Source of the DNA: Nothopassalora personata
Lineage: Eukaryota; Ascomycota; Dothideomycetes; Mycosphaerellales; Mycosphaerellaceae
NCBI GenBank assembly: GCA_033816765.1
Contig: CM066292.1
Span: 1,984,001-2,048,000, forward strand
DNA length: 64,000 bases
Direction of reading: 5' to 3'
The position numbers were made by a program, and so were the translations under genes. The notes beneath the pieces are model-generated. The model was not told the origin of the DNA. It searched no databases and saw nothing but the letters and a program-made list of their open reading frames with translations. Below are positions 23,688 to 36,079 of the stretch, piece after piece (position 1 is the first letter of the stretch; each line of letters begins with the position of its first letter).

Positions 23688-23760
23688 GACTAGGGTAGGA
23701 ATCGAACCTACGACCTTAAGAGTATAGATAGCTTACGCTCTACTACTAAGCTACCTAGCC
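23688..23760 (-). pseudogene. tRNA-like relic inside element A
   Basis: A 73-nt reverse-strand sequence folds like a tRNA: 7-bp acceptor stem (GGCTAGG with CCTAGTC, one G-U pair), D arm GCTT/GAGC, and a T arm GTAGG-TTCGATT-CCTAC that matches the B box. The anticodon arm is 19 nt rather than 17 and does not pair fully, so no anticodon is assigned. Element B lacks it at the matching position. Probably a RIP-damaged captured tRNA or SINE head. Confidence 0.5.
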
Positions 23761-23769
23761 GATTAATAA

Positions 23770-24339
23770 GAATAGGGACACGACTTACGAATAAATACCC
23801 TAATAAGTCTCTACCCCTAGGGACTCGCCCTAAGGCTCCGCTCTAGAAAGCGCCGCCTAGTTATTTACGGGCATCTCTAGGATATCCGAAAAAGAAACTA
23901 GCGAAGGCGACACCTCTACCCCCGACGCCCGCTTAAGAGACGCTAGCTCCTCGCGCGCCTCTTCCTCCTCGAGCTCCTCTAACTCCTTAGCGACGGCATC
24001 GTCGGTGCGACGCTTAGCTAATCGTAGCTGTTTCAGAAGACGGATCTTACTTATCTTTAGCTATACCTCCTCCTCTTTAATCCTCTTAAGCTCTAGCTTA
24101 AGATTATCGCGCGAATCGCGAAGACGTTCCTACTCCGGACGAGAAAGACGCACGTCGCAATCCTTATAGCCTTTTCGAATATAGGCCGAACACTTTCCGG
24201 ACCGAGAACCTACGATACACTTTACTACTACGCCCGAGGATCGAGACTTCTAACAATTCGTGTATAGAGCTATTTCGATACTAGAAACCTCGGTATCCTA
24301 AGTAAGTCGTTAACGGCGTTTATAGGAGGAAGAAGACAT
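23770..24339 (-). pseudogene. Antisense accessory ORF relic of element A
   Basis: On the strand opposite gag-pol, between pol and the 3' LTR. It starts MSSSSYKRR at 24,339. A Cys cluster follows, with spacing C-x2-C-x11-C-x8-C-x2-C-x7-C if two Tyr codons are read as RIP-changed Cys. A long Lys/Glu/Leu coiled coil (KLELKRIKEEE ... LAKRRTDDAVAKELEELEEEE) comes next. Stops are at Gln-type positions. The homologous ORF in element B is at 35,135-35,583. Role unknown; the layout recalls a zinc-cluster DNA-binding protein. Confidence 0.6.
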
Positions 24340-24412
24340 AGTTAACTATTACTATAAGAAACGATAACGGCTTAAGAAGCTTCGGGACGAAGCTAGGCTA
24401 AGAAGGGGATAG

Positions 24413-24710
24413 TGTTACGGAATAATTCCTATAGACCCTAGAATTATAACGATAAGATAAACACGTAACTCATCCTACCTAAGCGCTTGAACTTAGAGCG
24501 ATTAGACTGCTTATACTTAGACTAATTAGACTACTTATGCTTAGAATAATTAGACTAATTACCGAGATCTACGAATCTCCTTTATATTTAGGAACGCTAA
24601 GAACCCCCTATAGTTGCGAGGCGTTCAACTTACTGTTTAATATCACTGTTTAGAATACACTATAACCTAACCTCTACCTCACTACTACTTAGTCTTTACG
24701 AGACAAGACA
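24413..24710 (+). repeat. 3' LTR of element A (divergent from its 5' LTR)
   Basis: Starts TGTTACGG and ends AGACAAGACA. It shares the segment around TTTAGGAACGCTA...GCGTTCAACTTA with the 5' LTR, but the rest differs and it is 111 bp shorter. Confidence 0.6.
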
Positions 24711-27700
24711 GCTACTGCTTTATTACTCTCCCTCGACTTTCTATCGGCCGAGAATAAGCCCGATTAAGCTTATCTTCTTAACTTGTGATATTATTAGGTT
24801 ATACTAAACCTAATAGCCTCCTCCTTTAGGGATTACTAGAGGTAGTCGCGAAAGCGGTCTATAAGGCTTGCGGGCTTTACCTAAAGTAACCTAAGAAGTT
24901 TAGGGACTTTTAGAGGATTCTCGATAAAGCTACTAGTATCGTAGATAGTAAGGAGGGATAGAAAGCTATATATATAGATTTCCCTCTTACTTTACCTTAG
25001 CTATACCGCTTAGTCGTAAAGCAAATGCCGCGCCTTAAGCCTAAGATTAACACGCTTAAGAAGGCTACCTCTAGGACTATTATTAATAATGACCTAATCT
25101 AGAAGGTAGCTAAAATGAGTATACGTATATACTAGCGCGGTCGCGTCGCGGACGCGGGTACCTTCTACCCGAGCGAGAATTAACGCTCTATATAACCGGA
25201 GAGGTACGACCTAGATACTAAACTGTAGGTTTACGTAATGTAGCGTCCCCTATCCTAGAATCGCGAATAGTCTAAAGCGATAGATAGCTATTGCTACAAC
25301 TGTAGTAGTTCGAAGCACTAGGCTAGTAATTGTAGGGCGATAAGGTCCTTAATATCCCGGGGCTACGTATACCTCGCCCCGAACAACTAGTAGTATCTAG
25401 GGAAAGAAGGCGATCCGCGTCCTACTAAATTCAACTTTCGGAGGGACTATAGTAAACCGAAACTGCTCTATATACTCCCTCTACTTAAAGAACATTATAG
25501 GCCGATCGAGTTTAATAACTAGTATAAAATTCCCGTACTACGTAAGCAATAGATAGGTAGGGACTATACTAGGGTAATAAAGGTTACGCCTCCTAATTAT
25601 TCTAAGCCCCCTCCTAACTTTAGGCATTTAATAGAGTATAGCCCTTAGGACGTACGGTCTAGCTAAACGGAGAAGGCTACTAGGACATATTAGGTCTTAT
25701 TCGGAGAAAGTAAAGCGGAGTAGGCGATTAACTTAGGCGAGCTTAACGAGGTATCTGCCTATCCTATGTAGTCTAATAAAGTGAAAGGGAAGGTACCCGT
25801 AGGCATTCTAAAGAATCCGCACCCGAGGACCCGGTCCTTAGCCTAGGATCTACGAGCCCAAGCTAAGGCTACTAAGAAAGTTCGCCTACAATTAGAATAG
25901 GAGATCCGGTAAGCTAAGATTAACTAGTAGGAGGTTAAAATAATTAACGAAGTTAGTGCTTAAATAAGCGAAACTTAATTATTAGCTAAATCCGGGGTAA
26001 CCCTAGGAAGGGGAAATAATGCCTAAGTAAATAAACTAAGGAACGATGCTAATAAAGAACTGCCTAAGGATATGCCTATAGGTCCCGTAAACGCCCCCTT
26101 CGTATAAAGGAAGCGTATATAGAATGCTAAGACTATAAGGATTAATAACTACGTCTAACAATATAGTTTAGCTAGTAATAGCCCGGTTATAAAGAAAGAG
26201 GGTATTATCTACTAGATTAATTAGATCCTCTAGACGACGTTTCCTAATATAAATGCCTAGGATTGGTTTCGATATAGTCGCTAGTTCGAGGCTACCCTCT
26301 TCGGTCGCGTTACTAACACCCCCGCTCTTTAGGAGAAGCTCGCTATAGTACGACGCCTTATAGGAAAGGACCCTAAGGTTCGCACTAGATAAGTAGTTAC
26401 CTATAAAGATAAACCTAAGTATAATAAGGAGGTCTTCCGCGAAGATAGTTAGGCCTAGTATGTCGGAGTGTATTTAACTATACTTTACTCTAAAGGTACG
26501 GTCCCTACTACTAAGCTATATAAGGACGTTAAGAAAATCGGGCTCTCTAGTGTCCTTAACAACTTTACTATAGTCCCTAGTCCTTAGGTAGTAGCAGAGT
26601 TTAGGATAAATAAGAACTAGATTAGGTGTCTAATTAATAAGGGTTCCGAGGTAAATATTATCGGCTAGAGGAACGCTTATAGGTTTAGGTTACTAGTAGT
26701 GTTAAGTGCTTAGCTTACCTTTCGAGGTGCTAGAGGGCGGGCCTAGTTTAAAGATATTATAGGCAATTTAGATATTTAGGTATTTAGGGTTTACTACTAG
26801 GTAGACATGTTTATCTCCTCGGATCTAAACTCACTAACAATCCTAGGACGTCCGTAGGCCCGTAAGGTGCGGCTTACTACCCGTAACTACGATAATAGTT
26901 TATAGGAGGGGACTATTACTAGCCGTAAAGGTAAAAGTGTTATGTTTACTACCCTAGTTAGCTCGGATAGGTACAAGACCCTTTAAGAACTATTAAAAGC
27001 ATTAGGAAATGGAAGGGTAGGTTAAGTTACGGCGCTTAACCTACCGACTTACTAAAGCCGGACTTAATAAAATTAGTAAGGTTCTCGCACTATCTCGGAG
27101 AAACCTCGGACTTTAATTTACCGGTCCCGGGACCGGCAAATAGCTATAGTAAGAAAAACGGGTACGACTATGACACGACGTATCTATAGGAAGGCACGAC
27201 GTATCTATAGGAACCCGGTAAGGCTCTAACGCCTAGTAACTATTTAGCTCACTTATTAGGATTGCTTAGGAGTGCTAGAATAAAGGAACGAGTTATAGAA
27301 ATTAGAATAGGCGCGTTTAAGGGAGATTCTATTACTAACGTTTATTTAGTTTAAGGGGATTAGCCCTCCGAGATCTTAAGGCAATCTACATTAAATACTT
27401 AGGCACGGAAGTAATAAGTAGGCTAACATATAGCTAACATTAGGATGCCGTAGGTCTTTACGATGTATAAGCGTAAGGCGGATAAGAAGAAGCTAGTAGA
27501 CACGAGCGTTTACGAACGCCTAGAATTACGAGTTAAGAGAGAAATAGAATAGAAGCGTAGGGCGCTGTACCTAGAGTCTAAGATGCCTAAAGGACAAGGT
27601 CCGTTTAACGGAAAGTACTTAACTAAGAAATTCTTAAGTATTAAGCGAGGTAGCCGGATTACTCTAGAACGGCTTACCTTAATTAAGGTTAGCATTAAGC

Positions 27701-30700
27701 TATTACTAATAGAAAGGGCCTTATTCGATAAGATACTCTATAACCGGGAGGCAGTCCTCGCTTAGGATTTTAGCTACATAAGCCAAATTAGGCACGACAT
27801 TATACTACCTTAGAAGATTAACACAATCCCTTATAAGCTATAGTAGGTACGTCCTATCCGGTTACATCTAAGTCTTAGGGCGATTGTTAAGCGCATAATT
27901 AGAGCCCGGATTAAGAACAACATCCTAGAATACTTATAAGGGGCATATTCTAATAGCTAGTTCCTAGTCGTAAAGAAGGTTAATGCCTCTAGAAGCGATA
28001 TACTATATCGGTTAATTAATTTAGCTATACTCCTAAATAAGGTTACTATACGCGATACTAACATTCCACCGGACACGGATAGCTTCTTAGAGGATTTTAC
28101 CAGGTATCGAGTCGCTTTACTTATAGACCTATTTTTAGGTTATAATTAGATTACTTTAGATAAGTCCTACCGGGACTTAATAGCCTTTATAACCCCTCTT
28201 AGCCTAGTACGTAATACGACTCTACCTTAAGGAGCTACTAATTTAGTTGCTTAGTTTATACGTACGGTAACAAATATTCTACTTAATTATATCTCGTATC
28301 GAGCGAAGCCGTTTCTTAATAACATCGGTATTAAGGGACTAACTAAGGACTATAGGAATATAGAGGTAGAGCCTAGGTTAAGGAAATAGGTCGTTAAGCA
28401 TATTGTTTCCCTAGATCTAGTTCTTACTAACTTAGAAAGAGCTAGTACGGTAGTTACTAGAGGCAAATCCTAATAGTTATACGAAAAGCTTAAGATCGTT
28501 AGGTACGTTACTAGGCCGGATAGTTGCTATCCTAACCTAAAGGTTATAGCTAAGATCCTAGATTAGCCTACGCCTACCTATATTAAGGAGGTCCGCACCT
28601 ATGTAGGGCTATGTATATACTTCCGGATATAGATCCCCTAGTTCGTTATTATCGCTCGACTAATGTATAAGCTACTAAAGAAGGATGCCGAGTTTACCTA
28701 GATAGAAAATAAGCAGTTCTTAAAAGAAGAGGTTACTAGATATCTTATGTAGGCTCTAGCCTTAGTTACCCTCTACTACTTACCTAGTACTAGGTCTATC
28801 TTTATCTTAGTTAATGCTAGCGGCACTAGATAGGGATGTATCGTTTCTTAAGAATTAATAGATAGTACCCGACGGCGTTATACGGTACGGTATAAGAGTA
28901 GAATCTAGAACGTATTAGAATCTAGATATAATGCTAGTAAGCGGGAATGCCTTAGGGTCCTTAACGGGCTTAAGAAGATCTAGAGATATGTTACTAGCGT
29001 TAATTTTGTCCTTAAGGTTAATACTAAGACACTTATATAGCAGCTTAACCGGCCGGCTTCGGACCTACCTAACTCGGTAATAGCCCGGTAGGTTGCATAG
29101 ATTAGGCTATTTACGTTCGAAGTGAAGCACGTTACGGGAACTAGGCATACTAGCCTAGATGCCCTATCTCGTAGGCCCTCTATACCTTAGGAACCTATAG
29201 ACGGTAACGAAGACAAAGTCGACCGGATAATTAATAATAAGCTATTTAGGTACCCGGAGCCGGTCGACACCTATCTAGTTAAAATCTAGAAAACACGATA
29301 TCCCGGGGACTAATACTCTAAAAGCTCTTAGTAACTTACTTAGGTTATAGAAACTAGAACCCGGCCCGATAGTATTACCCGTGCTAAGTACCGGCGGCTA
29401 GTAAAGAAGAGCGTTAATTTCTTTATCCGGGATTAATTACTATTCTTCTAGAAGCGCCGAGGAGTACCGTTACAACTAGTAATTAACAATAATAAGGCTT
29501 AGAAGGAGATCATTATAGAATACTATAAAAGACACGGTTATCGTAGCGCTAAGGTCGTGTATAACCTTATTTCCGATCGGTATTACTAGGACGGGTGCTT
29601 CGCCAATGTCTCTATATAGGTTTAAAGTTATGCTCCTTATAGATTTCGCGAAGGTAACTAGCGCGCTAGTAAGCTTTACTTATTAACCCCTTAGGTCATT
29701 AGTAAGAAGTAGTACTCGGACCCCGTCTAGGTATATAAAAATAGATACCTCCTAGTTACGCGCGAAGCACTTAGTAATTAGATCGAGGCTAGAGTAACGA
29801 GGGCACCTCCTAGCTCTAAGACGGTTACTAAGTTTCTATATAAGGATGTCTTCTATAGGTACGGCTACTATGCTAAGATTGTACTTAATAACGCTACGGT
29901 TTATGCGGCTAAGGTTAAGCGGTTACTCGTAGGACTTAGTGTTCGAAGGATCCGAATATTACCGTACTATCCGTAATCTAATACTCCGGTCGAGGTTAGA
30001 CATCGTCCGATTCTTATAGCGTTAGTAAAGCTTATAAGGAACACATACCGCGGATAGGAGTAATAGGTACCCGCTATATTATAGGCTAATAGGACTACGA
30101 CCTGTTGTACTACTAGAATAACGCTAGCTTAGGTCCTATATAGCTATCGCACGATTCTACCAATTAAGGTTAAGTACCCGACGTAGGCTAATTATTAATA
30201 GGGATCGGTAAGGACGACTAAGGACCTCCTTACTATACGTGCGCGTTAACTCTAGGCTCGAGACCTTAGTTTAGAAGAGCTACATGCTCGAAGGAAGCGA
30301 CTAAGAGAACTTAGTAAGGACTACTTTAATTCTCACCGGAATGTTAACTTTATTAGTTTCTAGAAGGGCGACCTTATTATAAGGTTCGATAAGCTATATA
30401 AGGATAACTTCTTACGTAAGATCGGTTACCGATAGTAAGGTCTATATTGGGTGTCTAGTGTCTCTAGGGAGTTTAGTACCTATATTCTTAAGGAACTTAA
30501 TAGTACGCTAATAAAGAGTGTTTAGGTACGAGAAAACCTTAAGCTAGTTCTAGAGCTTCGCCCGGATAAGATAGGAGTACTAGGCCTAGATAATGGGATC
30601 GATCTCGTAATAGGGGAGGGAGAAGTCGCTAATAGCGTCGCTAATAGCGAAGACAGTAGTAATTCGAACGAGATCGAGCCTATCGCCGATAAAGACGTAC

Positions 30701-30966
30701 TACCTATAGGAGTTAACGAAAGGGGATCGGATCCTAAACTAGAATCTAAGAAGCTATAGGTTAGGCCTTATAACCTTTCTATAGCCGAAATTTCACAGTT
30801 TAGTAGGATCGAGGCTAAGAACTAATTAGTTAGTAACAGCGTACGGAGTTTACTTCCCTTAGGCATATGTTACGTATACCCTTTAGTTTATTAAGCTAAT
30901 TCGGTTATCTAGACTTTACTTTATAGGGTATTCTTACCTTAGTTAGACCTTAGTTAGTAGAGTTAC
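24711..30966 (+). mobile_element. Element F: RIP-mutated Gypsy-like element with atypical reverse transcriptase
   Basis: Plus-strand relic; ends are not defined and no LTR pair was found. A CCHC knuckle at about 25,290-25,340 (CYNCSSSKH-x5-C) marks Gag. A protease-like segment (KGSEVNII) is near 26,640-26,670. The reverse transcriptase spans about 27,780-28,700 with LINLAILLNKVTIRD, LLIDLFLGYN and an active site reading FLNNIGIKGL (28,306-28,341), where both Asp codons are changed GAT/GAC to AAT/AAC in TpG context. RNase H follows (about 28,800-29,200), ending ...TSLDALSRRPS. A probable integrase and acidic tail run to about 30,960. The IDDIG-type active site replaces the usual Y[IV]DD of Ty3/Gypsy and marks a separate fungal clade. 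Confidence 0.65.
27116..27141. repeat. GC-rich palindrome, copy 1
   Basis: 26 bp with core ACCGGTCCCGGGACCGG; one base off perfect symmetry. Lies in element F between the protease and reverse transcriptase regions. Confidence 0.8.
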
Positions 30967-30992
30967 ATTTACCGGTCCCGGGACCGGTAAAT
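30967..30992. repeat. GC-rich palindrome, copy 2 (perfect)
   Basis: A perfect 26-bp palindrome with core ACCGGTCCCGGGACCGGT flanked by ATTT/AAAT. It lies at the presumed right end of element F, 46 bp before element C. It has no CpA or TpG and so cannot be mutated by RIP. Confidence 0.85.
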
Positions 30993-31038
30993 CGGATTAC
31001 GTAATAGCGTAGTATACCTCTATTAAATGCTCACCTAG

Positions 31039-31236
31039 TGTAAGGGCAGCCTATAGCTAACCCTTACATATAATGCGGCTATACCTGGCTTAGTATACCG
31101 TACGTAACGCGTATACGTACACTAGGAGACGTATATAGCATTAATAGAAGAAAGTAAGCTTTAGTTTATCTACGATTAGAAGATCGTAGGCGTGCTATAC
31201 ATTACGACATCCCCTTATAGCCTTACGGTCCTTATA
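31039..31236 (+). repeat. 5' LTR of element C
   Basis: 198 bp, TGTAAGGG...CCTTATA (terminal CA probably RIP-changed to TA). It opens with a 30-bp imperfect palindrome (31,039-31,068). AAGCTTTAG at 31,156-31,164 is complementary to CTAAAGCTT at 31,240-31,248, three bases inside the element. Confidence 0.8.
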
Positions 31237-31579
31237 GTTCTAAAGCTTCCCTTCGTTATAATCTATACACGCTATAGAGCCCGATCGCAACGTATACGAC
31301 GGCAAGTTGCCTACGCCGCCCCTAAGCCCTAGAGTATAGTAGTAGGCGCGTTATATAGCCTTAGTTACGAGAAGAGAGGCCTTACGGGCTAAGATTAAAG
31401 AGTAAGAGATATAGCGGGAGATCGAGCGGCTAGAGATCTTACGCGCTATAAGCGTACCGCCTCTAGAGCGTATAGGAGGGAGGAGAGAAGATTACCTCCC
31501 TACTATAACCCCTACCTCTATCTCTATAACTACTAACGATAATATTATAGTACGAGGCGCGGCCGTAGCGTATACGACG

Positions 31580-32460
31580 CGACCGCGTCTAAAAGAGCCG
31601 ACGCCTTTTAGAGGGGATTTGATAAGGAAGGTAAGGGTATTCCTTCGGGAGCTCTTACTTATCTTCGCCCTCTTAGGTACTATGTACGCGATAGACGAAT
31701 TAAAGGTCCTATATAGGGTTATGTACCTTAGCGGAGAGGTAAGCGAGCGATAGTATACTAACTATAGCGCCGTTAACCTTATAGGGTATATATACTAGGA
31801 CTTTAAGGAGTTCTACCGAGACGTATATAGCGATCCTATAAATCGCGTACTTAACGTTATATTAGAGTATAAGGTTACGAGATAGAAGGATAACTAGATA
31901 GCGCGACAGTTCGCGACTAAGCTAGATATTATAGAGGACTAGTTAGGTAACTACTCGGAAGCGTAACGTATACGGCACCTACTAGCGAAGCTTACGCCTC
32001 GCTTACGGTCCGCTATCGTTAGCTACTATAATATCCCTACGACTAGAGAAGACCTAGTAGTCCTAGCCTCGCGTATTAAAAGTACCGAGCGCCGAGGTAG
32101 TAGCGGAGGGCACGACCGCGGGTAGTATATACGTCGTAAGCGTAAAGCTAAGGGCGTATATAAGCGGGCCGATTAGCTAAAGTAATAGAAGTAGAGTTAA
32201 GTACCGGGCGCCTCGGGTACGAGTTAGTAGCGAGACGCCGGTAGCTCGTCTTTAACTAGCTAGAAGTCGGAAGCGGAGTACTACGGCTCCGGTAGGAAGG
32301 GTTACTATAAGACGGAGTGCTAAAATAGACACCTATAGAAAGACCGTAACGCGTAAGCGGTTTATAGGTTAGATACTATCGAGGCTTTAACTAAGAAGGG
32401 CGAATAGGGAAAAGGTAGAGGACTAGGTAAGGGTCGCTCCTAAGTCCGAGTTTCTATATA
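31580..32460 (+). pseudogene. Gag relic of element C
   Basis: RIP-broken Gag with a capsid-like helical region. A CCHC zinc knuckle at about 32,279-32,322 reads YYGSGRKGYYKTEC, the first Cys and the His being Tyr through TGC-to-TAC and CAC-to-TAC changes. Limits approximate. Confidence 0.6.
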
Positions 32461-34605
32461 GACCCCTTAAGGTAAGTCGATGCGAGTCTAGCGCGTTACT
32501 TACGAGGCGCCGTCGAGACGCGTAAGGGCTATCGCGAGGCTATATTACTTCTAGATAACGGTATAGATTTAAGCTTAGTGTCGTACGAGTATATACTCCG
32601 ATACTAGATATAGCCTATTAGTAGTATAAAGCTTCTAAATCTAGAGTCGTACGCGTAGGACTAGGGGCATTACTACGGCGCCTATACGGTTCGCGTGCGA
32701 CTAGCTAACGATATAGGAGTAGAGCGCGTAAGCGACGCTATCTACTATATAGCGCCTATAGGTAGGCCGTTAGTTATTTTAGGTAGACCCTAGCGGTATC
32801 GTAATCGGATAGTAAAGGCCGATAAGGATAACTAGTAGTACTACGGTATAGAGACGCCTACGATTTAGTAGCGTAACGCACGCGAGTTCCTTAAGGATCT
32901 CGAGAGCTTAAAGTAGGTTTATACGATAAGTGTTCGGGTTATTACTATAGTAGTACCCGAAGGAGAGGGCCCCTCGTAGCCTAAAGAATTTATAGACTTC
33001 CGAGATATATACGTACCTAATAAGTAGGCGAAGTGTAAGATGCCCGACGGGGTTAAGCATACGATTAATCTCGTTAAAGGAAAGAAACTCCCTTTTAAGC
33101 CGCTATACTACTAGTCCTTAACTAAGCTAAAGGCCTTAAAGGAGTACCTTACGTAAGTAATAGAGAAGGGGTAGATTAGGCGATCCGTAAGCGAGGCGGG
33201 TACGCCTATCCTATTCGTGCTAAAGAAGAATAGTACTCTTAGGCTCTATATAGATTATAGAGGCCTAAATAAGATTATAGTAAAGAACCGGTACCTACTG
33301 CCCCTAATTAGTAAGACCTTAGATAGGCTATAGGGCGCTAGGCTCTTTACTATAATCGACCTATAGGATGCCTACTACCGTATTCCTATTAAGCGAGGAG
33401 ACGAGTAGAAGACTACGTTTCGCACGCGATACAGTTACTACGAGTACTTAGTTATGCCTTTCGGGTTAACTAACGTACTAGCTACCTTTTAGGGGTATAT
33501 TAATAAGGCCCTTACTAGGTTAGTAGATAACATCTACGTAGTCTACCTAGATAACATCCTTATCTATAGCGTAACGCGTAAGGAGCACGTACGAGCCGTA
33601 CGCGCGGTACTAGAGAGGCTACGAAAGTTCGCCCTATTTACGAACCTAAAGAAGTATAGCTTCTTCTAGGAGAATGCCGAGTTTCTAGGATTTATCGTAA
33701 GTATCGTAGGCGTATCGATAGATAGGAGTAGGGTAGTCGTAATCGAGGAATAGCCTATACCTACGAGTTTTTATAAGGTTTAATCCTTCCTAGGATTCTA
33801 TAACTTCTATAGGCGCTTTATCGAAGGGTACTCGAGGATTGCGAAGCTATTAATAGACCTACTAAAGGGATGTAAGAATAGTAAGAAGTAAGGGCCTCTT
33901 ATATAGTCCGCTTACGAGGAGTAAGCGTTCTAACGGCTAAAAGCTAGGTTCCTCGGAGCACCTATCCTAAGGCACTTCGATCCTTCGTTACGTACGAGGG
34001 TTAAAACGGATGCCTTAGGTTTTACGACTATAGGCATTATCTCTTAGTTATTTAGGACTAAGTAGTATCTAATTACCTTCTATTCTCGTAAGATAATACC
34101 TACCGAGTGCAATTATAAGACCTATAACTAAGAGCTACTAGTAGTAGTAGAGGCATTTAAGCATTAGCGACCGTACCTCGAAGGCGTATTATATACGGTT
34201 TAGGTACTAGTCGACTATACGAACCTATAGGGTTTTATAATAGTAAAGTAGCTAAACGGGAGGTAAGCTCGATAGGCGACGTTTCTATAATCTTTCGACT
34301 TCGTAGTAGAGCATAGGTCGGGGAAGAGTAACCTAGCCGATACGCTATCGCGACGTAGTAACTACGTACGCGTAGCGTAGTAGACGTCGAACTTGCTTCC
34401 TACGCTATAAAGTAAGCTATCTTTCTAGAAGGAATCCCTATTAAGAGAGGACGAGCCTATAGTAAGGCGCGTAACCGCTACCTACGAGAAGATATAGGAT
34501 AAGGCGACGATAATAGTAGTAGGAGCCTACGAGCCGTAGGGGACCCGATCGCTACTAGTAAGAGTATATGCTATAATAATGTAGGGCGGCCTAGGTAAAC
34601 TGCTT

Positions 34606-35030
34606 TGTTATTGTCTCGTTCTAGGGCTAGTCTTAAAAGAGAGATAAGTTAAGTCACGTAGCGGTATTATTCTTTAGAGAGGCTGAAGTAAGCTGAGCGA
34701 AGATGAATAATAGGAATAAGAGTTGTATTCCAATTAGTAAGATAGTAATATGAGTTGAACGCATCGGAACTATAAGGGTTTCTTAGCGTTCCTAAATATA
34801 AAAGGAAATTATTATTGATCTGCTCCGATCTATTGATCTGTTTTACAGATTATATAGAGTAATAGATTAATTACTGTCGTGCTCTGTTCTAATCTGTTAA
34901 TCTACTTTACAGATTATATAGAGTAACAGATTACCCTATAGTAGCTATGCCTTTCTAGCTATAGTGGCGCCTACTTAACTGTAGAGGCTCTAATTAGTCG
35001 CTAAGCATTAGCTTAATCTAACCCGTAACA
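34606..35030 (-). repeat. 3' LTR of element B
   Basis: 425 bp, TGTTATTG...CCGTAACA in plus-strand reading. It contains TTGAACGC at 34,755-34,762, the copy of the putative self-primer site. Confidence 0.9.
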
Positions 35031-35134
35031 CTATCCCCCTCTTAGTTTAGCTCGCCTCGAGCTTAGGTTATAGTCCTACCGCCTTGTCCCTTCGTTTAGT
35101 GTTCTTATTTATGTCTTCCTTAACATACTAAAGG

Positions 35135-35583
35135 CTCCTTCTTCCTCGAGTACTTCTCGTCGTCTTAAGTTAGCCGAAACTATCGACAACTTCGGAGAGA
35201 TAATAGTGCGGTCCTATTCTAACTGTCGGGCGCATTCGCGGGTGTACAAGGTGCACGTGTCATCGGGGCGGTATAATAAGTGTGTTCGTCGAAACATCCG
35301 TTATAATGTAAAGGTGTCGCGTTCCAAGTTCGATCGCCTTATTAGTAAAAAGAAGAAACTATAGCGGTAGATAAAGGAAGCCCGCGAGGCTTAAGAGCGT
35401 GCCCGCGAGGCCCTAAATACTGCGTATGCGAAGGAAGAACGGTTACGTAGGTAGATGGAGCTCGTAGATTAGAGAGCTAACGAGGCTATTGCCGTAGAGT
35501 CGGCGGACCTATTGGAGCTAGAGTAGGAGGAGTTAGCGGACTTCCACCTAGCTCCTAACACTTAGAATCTCCTTATCGACTAA
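35135..35583 (+). pseudogene. Antisense accessory ORF relic of element B
   Basis: On the strand opposite gag-pol, between pol and the 3' LTR, matching the reverse ORF of element A. It encodes a Cys cluster SxSNCRAHSRVxK ... RxNKCVRRNIRxN. Reading three Tyr (TAT) codons as RIP-changed Cys gives spacing C-x2-C-x6-C-x8-C-x2-C-x6-C, the Zn(II)2Cys6 pattern of Gal4-type factors. A basic segment and a Glu/Arg/Leu coiled coil (about 35,340-35,560) follow, ending at TAA 35,581. Stops are Gln-type TAG/TAA. Start uncertain. Confidence 0.6.
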
Positions 35584-36079
35584 GGTTATAATGTCTCCTC
35601 CGATTTCTAGTTGTATGGTCCTCCTTCTCTTCGAGGTTCTTCCGGCGCTAGAAATACTTTATTAGAAGTAGCCGGTAGTTCTTAAGGTTTCTTTCTAGTT
35701 CCTAGGTATTTTCTGATTCGTCGTATTCTTTCCATTTAACAAGGTATCGCTAACCTTTCTTATCTAGGATTCTTTCGACTTCGAATTCGTTTTCTACTTC
35801 CGGCTCGAAATGGAAGCTCTCCTAGTAGGATGTTTCGGCGTCTACGGGTTCCAACTTAGAGATATAGAAGACTAGGTGGATTCTTACGTCTAGTAGTAGT
35901 CGTAGGCGGTAGTTAACTAGTCCTATAACTTTATCAATAAAAAATGGTCCGACCTTAACGTAATCTAGTTTCTTAGTCTATCTTCTTGTTCTTAAGTTTT
36001 TTATAAGGAGATAGACCTTATCCCCCTCTTTTAGTAGAGGTGCCATTTTTCTCGTGTCCTGCCGTTGTTAAGACAGTTT

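Larger units (their letters stand above)
17791..24710 (+). mobile_element. Element A: RIP-mutated Ty3/Gypsy chromovirus
   Basis: LTR retrotransposon on the plus strand, same family as element B. The order gag, protease, reverse transcriptase, RNase H, integrase, chromodomain is readable once TAG/TAA are taken as RIP-mutated Gln codons. Internal DNA carries a reverse-strand extra ORF (23,770-24,339) and a tRNA-like relic (23,688-23,760). The two LTRs differ in length (409 and 298 bp) and sequence; flanking pentamers are ACTAC and GCTAC, so a target duplication is only approximate. It cannot be active. Confidence 0.8.
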
